Shown piece by piece: positions 1 through 5,888 of a stretch of 6,632 nt of DNA. Made by a program: the position numbers and the translations under genes. The stretch's first letter is position 1. Each line of letters begins with the position of its first letter. This DNA comes from Alphaproteobacteria bacterium (GTDB lineage: Bacteria; Pseudomonadota; Alphaproteobacteria; BOG-932; Roseiterribacteraceae). A model generated the notes under the pieces. That model was not told the origin of the DNA, did not search any database, and worked only from the letters and a program-made list of their open reading frames with translations. Where the stretch lies: the NCBI GenBank assembly GCA_903970575.1, contig CAJCJC010000094.1, positions 1 to 6,632 on the forward strand, in the 5' to 3' direction.

Positions 1-197
1 CCCTCCTTGCCCGCGGGATCGAGCGCCGCGCCGCCGCGGAAGGATAGGTTGAGCGCCATGATCGGGACGCGATGATCCTCCAGCAGCCAGGCCTCGATGC
101 CGCCAGGGCTGACCACCTTCTGGATCTGAAAGGCGGCGTGCGCCGGGGCCGCGAGGGCCGCCAGAGCCAGACAAAGCGCGAGGATCAGCCGGGTCAT
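1..197 (-). CDS. M16-family peptidase-like protein, 5' part only (second of an M16 pair)
   Basis: Only the first 65 codons are present; the gene runs off the left edge. The translation opens with a classical Sec signal peptide: MTRL, then a Leu/Ala-rich hydrophobic core, then a likely signal peptidase I site after AHA near residue 21, so export to the periplasm is expected. Residues 22-65 (FQIQKVVSPGG, EAWLLEDHRVP, LSFRGGAALDPAGKE) match the start of an M16 N-terminal domain, where a beta strand carries the 'ED..VP' segment and is followed by the RGGAALDP loop. The region where an HxxEH zinc motif would lie is outside the window. In alphaproteobacterial M16 pairs the second member usually lacks that motif and acts as the non-catalytic partner, which is expected here but not seen. 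The ATG overlaps the TGA of the upstream M16 gene by four bases, and GGGAG lies 7 bases before the start (205-209), which supports this start. Substrate unknown. Confidence 0.86.
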   Translation of the reverse strand, partial: MTRLILALCLALAALAAPAHAAFQIQKVVSPGGIEAWLLEDHRVPIMALNLSFRGGAALDPAGKE

Positions 198-1633
198 CGG
201 AACGCTCCCGAAGGCGCGATTGTGGTGTTGGCGGCGGCGACCGCGTCCATGGGCGCCTTCGTGCCCTTGGACGGCAGAAGCCAGCCGGTCGCATAGGCGG
301 CTTTCGCGCCGAAAACCCCGCGCATCGCGTCGTTGACGTCAGTCTGCGTCACCGACGCGATATCCTCCGGCCAGTTTTCAATGTCGTCGATGGTCTGGCC
401 GGTCGTCAGCGCCTCGCCGATCGAATGGGCGGGACCGCTTAGACTGTCGCGGGCGAGGATCGCTTGGGATTCCAGCCGGGTCTTGGCGTCGGCCACCTCC
501 TGGGCGGTCACCCCATCCTTCACCAAAGCGGCGATGACGGCGTCGACGCCGCTTTCGACCTCCGCGACATCCTTGCCCGGCGCGGGGCTGGCGAAGATGT
601 CATAGGGGCCGGGGTCAAGGGCGGTATCGTCATAGGAGCTGCCGGCCGCCGTCGCGACCTTGGTCTTCACCACTAGCGCCTGGTAGAGCCGGCTGGTGGA
701 ACCTGTGCCGAAAATCTCGTCGAAAACCTCCAGCGCCAAAGCCTGCTTGCGGGTCTTCGCCGAATAATTGGGCGCTACGTAATAGCGGGCGAATTCGGGC
801 TGGTGGATGGCGGGATCGCGGAGGGTCACGCGCCGCTCCGGCTCCGGCAAGGGATGCTCGCCCTCGGGCAGCATCATGATCTGCGGACGGATGCGCGGCG
901 GCACGGGATGGGCGGGGATCGGACCGTAATATTTCTCGGCCAGCGCCTTCACCGCCTCGGGCTCCACGTCGCCCACCACGATCAAAATGGCGTTGTTGGG
1001 CGCATACCAGGTCTTATACCAGGCGATGGCGTCGGCGGTCGTCAGTTGTTGCATTTCCGGCAGCCAGCCGATCGCGGGGCGGCCGTAGGGCGAATTTGTC
1101 AGGAGACTATAGCGCATGGACTCGCCCAGCCGGGCGGCCGGGGAATTTTCGATACGCTGGCGCCGCTCCTCGACGATCACGTCGCGCTCGGGATAGACCT
1201 GATCGTCGGTCAGGGCCAGATTTTGCATCCGGTCGGCCTCAAGCTTCATGATCAACTCGAGGCGATCGGCCTTGATGGTCTGGAAATAGGCCGTGTAGTC
1301 GTAAAAGGTGAAGGCGTTATCCTCGCCGCCATTGCGGGCGACGATCTTGGAAAACTCGCCCGGCCCAACGGTGGGCGTGCCCTTGAACATCAGATGTTCA
1401 AGGAAATGGGCGATCCCCGAATGACCTTGCTGTTCGTCGGCGGCGCCGACCTTGTACCAGACCATCTGGGTCACGACCGGGGCGAGATGATCCTCGACCA
1501 CGACGACCTGAAGACCATTGGGCAAAGTATAGACAGTCGGGCTGAACACCTTCGCCGACGCGGCCGCGGAGGCTAAGGACAGCATAACGGCGCAGGACGC
1601 GACCGCCCGCCGGAACCCTAAGGTCAATTTCAT
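194..1633 (-). CDS. Exported M16 zinc metallopeptidase (pitrilysin/processing-peptidase type), catalytic subunit
   Basis: The 479-residue protein has an N-terminal signal peptide (MKLTLGFRRA, hydrophobic core, probable cleavage after ASA at about residue 27), so it should act in the periplasm. The inverted zinc motif HFLEH (residues 76-80) provides two His ligands and the catalytic Glu79. The third ligand is expected from the Glu155/Glu156 pair in DVIVEERRQR, at the usual distance of about 75 residues. Other M16 landmarks are GHSGIAH before the motif, FKGT after it, and NGGEDNAFT (101-109). A second M16 domain begins near residue 198 (ADAIAWYKTWYAPNNA, then VVGDV). Length is normal for a small two-domain M16B subunit, which usually pairs with a second subunit, here the next gene downstream. 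Its start overlaps the upstream lipoprotein stop as ATGA (1633-1630) without a good Shine-Dalgarno sequence, so translation is probably coupled. The substrate cannot be deduced. Confidence 0.95.
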   Translation of the reverse strand: MKLTLGFRRAVASCAVMLSLASAAASAKVFSPTVYTLPNGLQVVVVEDHLAPVVTQMVWYKVGAADEQQGHSGIAHFLEHLMFKGTPTVGPGEFSKIVARNGGEDNAFTFYDYTAYFQTIKADRLELIMKLEADRMQNLALTDDQVYPERDVIVEERRQRIENSPAARLGESMRYSLLTNSPYGRPAIGWLPEMQQLTTADAIAWYKTWYAPNNAILIVVGDVEPEAVKALAEKYYGPIPAHPVPPRIRPQIMMLPEGEHPLPEPERRVTLRDPAIHQPEFARYYVAPNYSAKTRKQALALEVFDEIFGTGSTSRLYQALVVKTKVATAAGSSYDDTALDPGPYDIFASPAPGKDVAEVESGVDAVIAALVKDGVTAQEVADAKTRLESQAILARDSLSGPAHSIGEALTTGQTIDDIENWPEDIASVTQTDVNDAMRGVFGAKAAYATGWLLPSKGTKAPMDAVAAANTTIAPSGAFR

Positions 1634-2211
1634 ATCGCCGCCGAATCTCCACGGCTTTGGCGTTCACGTCGAACGGCGAGCAGAGCGAGGCTATTCTTCG
1701 GCGCCCCGTCCAGGCTGGACCTCTTGTCGGGCGTCTGCGGCGTGCCGTCGATGTTCGGGCCCGAATTATCGGATGGCGCCGATTCCGTTGTAGTCGGCGG
1801 GGTTTGCGAGGGCGGCGGGGTTTGCGGCGTGCCGTCGATATTGGGGCCGGGTTCACTGGCGCGCGAACTGGGCGTCGACGGCTTCTTGTCGTCGTCATCC
1901 CCAAACAGGTCCCAATGGAACAGGCTGCTGAAAAAGCCGCGCTCCGGCTTCTTGGGCTGCGGCGCGTCGCTGGATATCTCCACGCCGCCTTTCGAAAGGC
2001 CGTTCTCATGATCGCTGGATACAGGGCTTGGCGTTCCCGGCGGCACGAGATCGTAATCCGGCGGCAGGGTCAGCGCGGGGCGAACCACGACCTGACTTTC
2101 GTCCGGCACATGGCGCTCAAGCCCCAGCGTGCTGCTGATGCTGCCACAGCCGCTCATCGTCGTGACAGCCACCGCCAGAATTGCCCAGCGGGCCAAACTG
2201 CTATCCGTCAA
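1630..2211 (-). CDS. bamF: BamF/DUF3035-type outer-membrane lipoprotein with repeat-bearing C-terminus
   Basis: This 193-residue protein starts with a short hydrophobic segment and a lipobox, M-S-G-C, with Cys22 as the lipidated residue, so it should be a lipoprotein matured by the LspA encoded just upstream. Residues 29-59 (LGLERHVPDES, VVVRPALTLPPDYDLVPPG) match the conserved core of DUF3035, the family that includes BamF, a lipoprotein subunit of the beta-barrel assembly complex described in Caulobacter. The region beyond residue 85 is low-complexity, rich in Pro, Ser, Thr and Asp, with GPNIDGTPQTP repeated at 122-132 and 151-161. I do not recognise the usual family C-terminus there. The start is TTG: it overlaps the lspA TGA as TTGA, has AGGAAGG 8 bases upstream, and places the signal sequence correctly. 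The next ATG in frame (Met19) would remove the signal. The family call rests on one motif block, so the exact symbol is less certain than the lipoprotein nature. Confidence 0.83.
   Translation of the reverse strand: MTDSSLARWAILAVAVTTMSGCGSISSTLGLERHVPDESQVVVRPALTLPPDYDLVPPGTPSPVSSDHENGLSKGGVEISSDAPQPKKPERGFFSSLFHWDLFGDDDDKKPSTPSSRASEPGPNIDGTPQTPPPSQTPPTTTESAPSDNSGPNIDGTPQTPDKRSSLDGAPKNSLALLAVRRERQSRGDSAAI
1734..1848 (-). repeat. Intragenic direct repeat in the lipoprotein gene
   Basis: Two 28-base units, at 1734-1761 and 1821-1848, are identical at 25 positions and are offset by 87 bases (29 codons), so the reading frame is kept. Each encodes most of GPNIDGTPQTP. Between them, a shorter tandem unit (CGGCGGGGTTTGCG on the plus strand, near 1795-1826) gives the Pro/Gln/Thr-rich PPPSQTPP stretch. 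The pattern suggests in-frame duplication within a flexible linker or tail. Confidence 0.85.
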
Positions 2212-2720
2212 GGTCGATCCCTTCCTGACATTTTACCGTTTTTACCGGCCAGAAACATCCCATCGAATACGAGAACGCCGATACCGATGACAATCAAGCT
2301 ATCCGCGACATTAAATGCCGGCCAGCCATAATTTCCGATATGCGCGTAGAAGAAATCCGCCACGGCGCCGAAGCGTAAGCGATCCACCACGTTGCCGAGC
2401 GCGCCCCCGATAACGGCGCCGATGGCGGCGGCCAGGATCGGGCTTGCGATCCGCGACAGCCATAGCACCAGAAGGCCGACGATAGCCAGCGCGGCAATCG
2501 AAAACGCGTAAGGACCCCAGGCCTCGCCGGTGCGGAACAGGCTGAAGCTGGTCCCGTGGTTCCACCACATGACGATCTCGAAGACCGGCAGAATCTCGAT
2601 ATCGCGTGGATTGTCCATGAGGCCGACCCATTCGAGCAGCGCCCATTTCGACGCCTGATCGGCGACCAGGCCCAAAATCGCGGCGATCAGCGCGATCGTA
2701 TTGATGCGCGCGCGATTCAT
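2208..2720 (-). CDS. lspA: Lipoprotein signal peptidase (prolipoprotein signal peptidase II)
   Basis: LspA is an inner-membrane aspartyl protease that cuts the signal peptide of diacylglyceryl-modified prolipoproteins just before the lipidated Cys. The 170-residue product has the normal family length and four hydrophobic segments (about residues 7-26, 71-89, 92-111 and 136-157). Conserved blocks are all present: DQASK (21-25), WWNHGTSFSLF (52-62, with Asn54), GNVVDR (109-114) with catalytic Asp113, and FNVADS (136-141) with catalytic Asp140. The frame stays open well upstream inside ileS, but the ATG at 2720 gives the normal N-terminus and overlaps the ileS TGA as ATGA. There is no Shine-Dalgarno sequence, so translation is probably coupled to ileS. 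Its stop overlaps the start of the downstream lipoprotein gene, a likely substrate. The ileS-lspA pairing is widespread in Proteobacteria. Confidence 0.97.
   Translation of the reverse strand: MNRARINTIALIAAILGLVADQASKWALLEWVGLMDNPRDIEILPVFEIVMWWNHGTSFSLFRTGEAWGPYAFSIAALAIVGLLVLWLSRIASPILAAAIGAVIGGALGNVVDRLRFGAVADFFYAHIGNYGWPAFNVADSLIVIGIGVLVFDGMFLAGKNGKMSGRDRP
2220..2226 (-). promoter_or_regulatory. Shine-Dalgarno site that fixes the TTG start of the lipoprotein gene
   Basis: Minus-strand AGGAAGG lies inside the last codons of lspA, 8 bases before the TTG at 2211-2209. It is the clearest ribosome binding site in the window. It explains how a weak TTG codon can be used at a 4-base overlap and argues against the internal ATG (Met19) as the start. 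Confidence 0.75.
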
Positions 2721-5569
2721 TCGGCGGCGTCGCGAAAATCGGACACGGCGTCGACGCAGCGGCTGCAAAGCTCTGGGTGGGCGGCGTCTTCGCCGACCTC
2801 GTCCAGAACGCGCCAGCAGCGACCGCATTTCTCGCCGGAGGCCAGATCGACCACGGCGCCGACGCCGGCGATCTCCGGCAGGGTGAACGCGCCTTCGGGC
2901 GGCGGCGCGGCCACGATCGTCATGTCCGACGTGATGGCGATCTCGGCCATATCGACGCTGGCGAGAAGCGCGCGGTCGGCTGGATCGGCGATGTAGAGGA
3001 CCGGATTGGCCTGGAGGGAGGCGCCGATGCGTTTTTCGGCCCGGGCGACTTCGAGCGCGCCGGTCGCGACGCGACGCAGTTCCCGGACGCGCTCCCATTT
3101 GGCGGCCAGCCTATCGTCGCGCCATTCCGCCGGGATTTCGGGAAACAGGGTTAGATGCACGCTGCCGGCATCGGCGCCGTGACGGGCGAGCCAGGCTTCC
3201 TCCGCGGTGAAGCAGAGGATGGGCGCGAGCCACGCGGTCAGGGATTCGAACACATGGTCCATGACCGTGCGGACGGCGCGGCGCCGGGCATTATCCGGGC
3301 GATCGCAATAGAGGCTGTCCTTGCGGATATCGAAATAGAACGCCGACAGATCGACCGCGCAAAAATTGTGCAAAGCCGCCAACAGGCCGCGGAATTCGAA
3401 CCGGTCATACGCGTTGCGCACGAAACCGTCGATTTCAGCCAGTCGATGCAGAACCCAGCGTTCGAGTTCGGGCATCCGATCCACCGGAACGCGCTCGGCC
3501 GGGCTGAACCCATCGAGCGCGCCCAAGAGGTAACGCCAGGTATTGCGCAGGCGGCGGTACGAATCGGCCTGGGACTTCAGAATCTCCGGCCCGATCCGTT
3601 GATCGTCCTCGGTATCGCTCGCCATCACCCACAGGCGCAGGATATCGGCGCCCTGCCTGTCGCAGACATCCTGCGGCGCGACGGTATTGCCGAGCGATTT
3701 CGACATCTTTCGCCCCTGCTCGTCCAGCGTGAAGCCATGGGTCATGATCGCCTTGAACGGCGCCCTGCCCCGCGTGCCGCAGGATTCGAGCAGGGACGAC
3801 TGGAACCAGCCGCGATGCTGATCGGAGCCTTCGCTGTAGAGATCGGCCGGCCATTGCAGCTCGGGCCGCGCCTCCAGCACGAAGGCGTGAGTCGAACCGC
3901 TTTCGAACCAGACGTCGACGATGTCGCGCACCGGCTCGTAGTCGGCGGGATCATAGCCATCGCCAAGGAAATCGGCGGGCGGGCGCGCATACCAGGAATC
4001 GGCGCCCTCTTCCTCGAAGATGGCGGCGATGCGGTCCAGAACCGCCGGATCGGCGAGCGGGACGCCATCGGAACGGCGCACGAAGAAGCCGAGCGGCACG
4101 CCCCAGGCGCGTTGCCGGCTGATGCACCAGTCAGGCCGCGACGCCACCATCGACTCGATGCGATTGCGGCTCTGCGGCGGCGCGAAGCGCGTGTCGGCGA
4201 TGGCGGCCAGCGCACGGTCGCGAAGACCGCTGGCGCCAACCGAGATGAACCATTGCGGCGTGGTGCGGAAGATCAGCGGGGAGCGCGAGCGCCAGGAATG
4301 CGGATAGGAATGCTCCAGCTTGCCATGGGCGAGCAGCTTGCCGGCATGGCGCAGCCAGGCGATGGAGGCGGCGTTGGCGTCCCCCATTTTGCCTTTTTGG
4401 GTCAGCACGATCTTGCCGGCGAATAGCGCGACGGACGGGTAGAACCGGCCTGAATCGTCCAGCGTGCGCGGGACCTCGAGGCCATGGCGCTGCCCGAGCG
4501 CGAAATCGTCCTCGCCATGGCCGGGGGCGGTGTGGACGAAGCCCGTGCCGGCGTCCTCGGTCACGTAATCGGCGGGCAGCAGAGGAACGGGGAAGTCATA
4601 GTAGCCGGCGGCCTCTTCGATGTCCTTGAAGGGATGGGCGCAGATCGTGCCGGCGAGATCCGATCCCTTGACAGTCGCGATCTCGGTCCAGGCGCCGATC
4701 CCGGCATGCGTTTGAACAGACGACGCGAGCGCCTTGCCGATAACCAGCCGCGCGCCGCGTTCGACGGACGCCTCGCGCGGGTCGACCACCTGGTACACGC
4801 CGTATTCGATGTCATCGCCATAGGCGATGGCGCGGTTGCCGGGCATCGTCCAGGGCGTGGTCGTCCAGATGACGATATCGGCGCCGTCCAGCACCGGCAG
4901 CGGCGAGGCGGTGACCGGAAAACGCACCCAGACCGTGTCCGAGACATGATCGTGATATTCGACCTCGGCGTCGGCCAGCGCCGTCTTCTCGACCACCGAC
5001 CAGAGGACGGGGCGCACGCCCTGATAGAGGGTTCCCGACAACAAGAATTTATGAATTTCGCGGACGATCTGGGCCTCGGCCGGGCGGGTCATCGTGAGAT
5101 AGGGATTGGCCCAATCGCCGAGAACGCCCAGGCGCTGAAACTCCTCGGATTGGATATCGACCCATTTCTGGGCGAAGGCGCGGCATTCGGCGCGAAAATC
5201 AAGAATCGGGACCTGATCCTTATCCTTGCCCTTCTGGCGATATTGCTCCTCGATCTTCCATTCGATCGGCAGGCCGTGACAATCCCAGCCGGGCACGAAG
5301 GGAGCGTCGCGGCCGAGCATCTGCTGCCCGCGCACGACCACGTCCTTCAGGATCTTGTCCAGCGCGTGGCCGATATGGATGTTGCCATTGGCGTAAGGCG
5401 GGCCGTCATGCAGGATGAATTTTTCGCGCCCGGCGCTCGCCCTGCGCACCTGGCCTTGCAGATCGATCGATCGCCAGCGGGCGATCAGCTCAGGCTCTTT
5501 CGTGGGCAGACCGCCACGCATCGGAAACTCGGTCCGCGGCAGGAAAACTGTGTCTTTATAATCGGTCAT
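2717..5569 (-). CDS. ileS: Isoleucyl-tRNA synthetase
   Basis: This cytoplasmic class Ia synthetase charges tRNA-Ile with isoleucine using ATP and edits misactivated valine. The 950-residue length is typical for the bacterial enzyme (E. coli 938). Domains in order: catalytic Rossmann fold with PPYANGN and HIGH (65-68); the CP1 editing domain, with the Thr-rich WTTTPWTMPGN (235-245) and GTGFVHTAPGHGEDDF (341-356), in which His346 and Asp355 correspond to the E. coli editing residues; the tRNA contact region WFESGS (554-559) and SDQHRGWF (582-589); KMSKS (621-625); a helical anticodon-binding domain (about 690-850); and a C-terminal zinc finger with Cys915, Cys918, Cys935 and Cys938. No catalytic residue appears lost. 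The start is secure: an in-frame TGA lies two codons upstream of ATG 5569, and MTDYKDTVFLP is the usual alphaproteobacterial N-terminus. A promoter candidate ends 25 bases upstream, but the Shine-Dalgarno sequence is poor. Confidence 0.99.
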   Translation of the reverse strand: MTDYKDTVFLPRTEFPMRGGLPTKEPELIARWRSIDLQGQVRRASAGREKFILHDGPPYANGNIHIGHALDKILKDVVVRGQQMLGRDAPFVPGWDCHGLPIEWKIEEQYRQKGKDKDQVPILDFRAECRAFAQKWVDIQSEEFQRLGVLGDWANPYLTMTRPAEAQIVREIHKFLLSGTLYQGVRPVLWSVVEKTALADAEVEYHDHVSDTVWVRFPVTASPLPVLDGADIVIWTTTPWTMPGNRAIAYGDDIEYGVYQVVDPREASVERGARLVIGKALASSVQTHAGIGAWTEIATVKGSDLAGTICAHPFKDIEEAAGYYDFPVPLLPADYVTEDAGTGFVHTAPGHGEDDFALGQRHGLEVPRTLDDSGRFYPSVALFAGKIVLTQKGKMGDANAASIAWLRHAGKLLAHGKLEHSYPHSWRSRSPLIFRTTPQWFISVGASGLRDRALAAIADTRFAPPQSRNRIESMVASRPDWCISRQRAWGVPLGFFVRRSDGVPLADPAVLDRIAAIFEEEGADSWYARPPADFLGDGYDPADYEPVRDIVDVWFESGSTHAFVLEARPELQWPADLYSEGSDQHRGWFQSSLLESCGTRGRAPFKAIMTHGFTLDEQGRKMSKSLGNTVAPQDVCDRQGADILRLWVMASDTEDDQRIGPEILKSQADSYRRLRNTWRYLLGALDGFSPAERVPVDRMPELERWVLHRLAEIDGFVRNAYDRFEFRGLLAALHNFCAVDLSAFYFDIRKDSLYCDRPDNARRRAVRTVMDHVFESLTAWLAPILCFTAEEAWLARHGADAGSVHLTLFPEIPAEWRDDRLAAKWERVRELRRVATGALEVARAEKRIGASLQANPVLYIADPADRALLASVDMAEIAITSDMTIVAAPPPEGAFTLPEIAGVGAVVDLASGEKCGRCWRVLDEVGEDAAHPELCSRCVDAVSDFRDAAE

Positions 5570-5591
5570 CGCTCAGCATCGATCCTCGGCG

Positions 5592-5732
5592 GCGGTTATC
5601 GGCCGCCATCACAATGGGGTCAAGCGGCGCGGGGCAAAAGCCCATAGCGGGTGCGTCTGGGTCGCCAGGTGCGGTGTCAGACAATGCATTGCGGTTCCGT
5701 CTATTCGTCTTAGGGTCAGAGGCGATAACCGC
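5592..5732. repeat. 10-bp perfect inverted repeat with arms 121 bp apart
   Basis: GCGGTTATCG at 5592-5601 reappears as its exact reverse complement CGATAACCGC at 5723-5732. The identity does not extend beyond ten bases. The left arm contains the candidate -10 box of the ileS promoter. The arms could be paired binding sites or coincidence. Confidence 0.5.
5595..5623 (-). promoter_or_regulatory. Candidate sigma70-type promoter for the ileS-lspA-lipoprotein-M16 operon
   Basis: On the minus strand, TTGACC (5623-5618, 5 of 6 to the -35 consensus) is followed after exactly 17 bases by GATAAC (5600-5595, 4 of 6 to the -10 consensus). Transcription would begin near 5588, giving a leader of about 20 bases before the ileS ATG. 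The -10 box lies in the loop of a short dyad, GGCGG-7-CCGCC (5607-5591). The match, spacing and position are good, but the call comes from reading the sequence only. Confidence 0.6.
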
Positions 5733-5888
5733 TCAAAATGTTGTAGCAATCCGCGCGTCAAAACAGGCACGGATCCTGCGGCGACTCCTTTACTCAGCGA
5801 CCAGAAACTGGATGCCACGCGAGGTATTTTGCCAACACATCGGCGAGCGGCACAGCGTCAATTTCACCCCGCCGGTAGCTACATCGCA

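Larger units (their letters stand above)
5570..5888. other. 319-bp ribF-ileS intergenic region
   Basis: This is the only sizeable gap in the window, and by eye it is less GC-rich than the flanking genes. It holds the ileS promoter candidate (5595-5623), a perfect 10-base inverted repeat, a 10-base palindrome CAATGCATTG (5682-5691), the short dyad TGTCAGACA (5675-5683), and one GANTC site (5783-5787) of the type methylated by CcrM in many Alphaproteobacteria. I see no tRNA arms and no GC hairpin followed by a T-run, so no clear ribF terminator. Two short minus-strand frames cross it: a 32-codon frame (5892-5794) whose ATG overlaps the ribF stop as ATGA, and a 69-codon GTG frame (5818-5609). 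Neither has a well-placed ribosome binding site or a recognisable family, so I do not call them genes. Confidence 0.6.

Noticed and set aside
803..1576. 257-codon plus-strand frame opposite the M16 peptidase gene
   Set aside because: It is antisense to the zinc-motif region of a clear M16 gene, its composition is His/Gly/Arg-rich, and nothing in it is recognisable.
2721..3098. Upstream extension of the lspA frame to about 296 residues
   Set aside because: The extra N-terminal residues are Arg-rich antifamily sequence read out of frame within ileS. LspA is normally about 160-170 residues and starts as at 2720.
3155..4426. Long open frame (423 codons) on the plus strand opposite ileS
   Set aside because: It lies entirely antisense to a well-conserved ileS. 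Its translation is rich in Arg, Gly and Ala with no recognisable domain, as expected for antisense frames in high-GC codon usage.
5632..5643. GGGC-AAAA-GCCC hairpin as a ribF terminator
   Set aside because: The stem has only four base pairs and no T-run follows on either strand, so it is too weak to call a terminator.
4484..5647. Open frame of 387 codons on the plus strand opposite the 5' part of ileS
   Set aside because: It is antisense to the HIGH and editing regions of ileS, has no family motif, and extends through the ileS promoter region. It is best explained as a GC-driven shadow.
5570..5888. tRNA, riboswitch or T-box-like leader upstream of ileS
   Set aside because: No T-arm consensus or cloverleaf pairing is visible on either strand. 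The putative leader is only about 20 bases, and T-box control of ileS is mainly a trait of Gram-positive bacteria.
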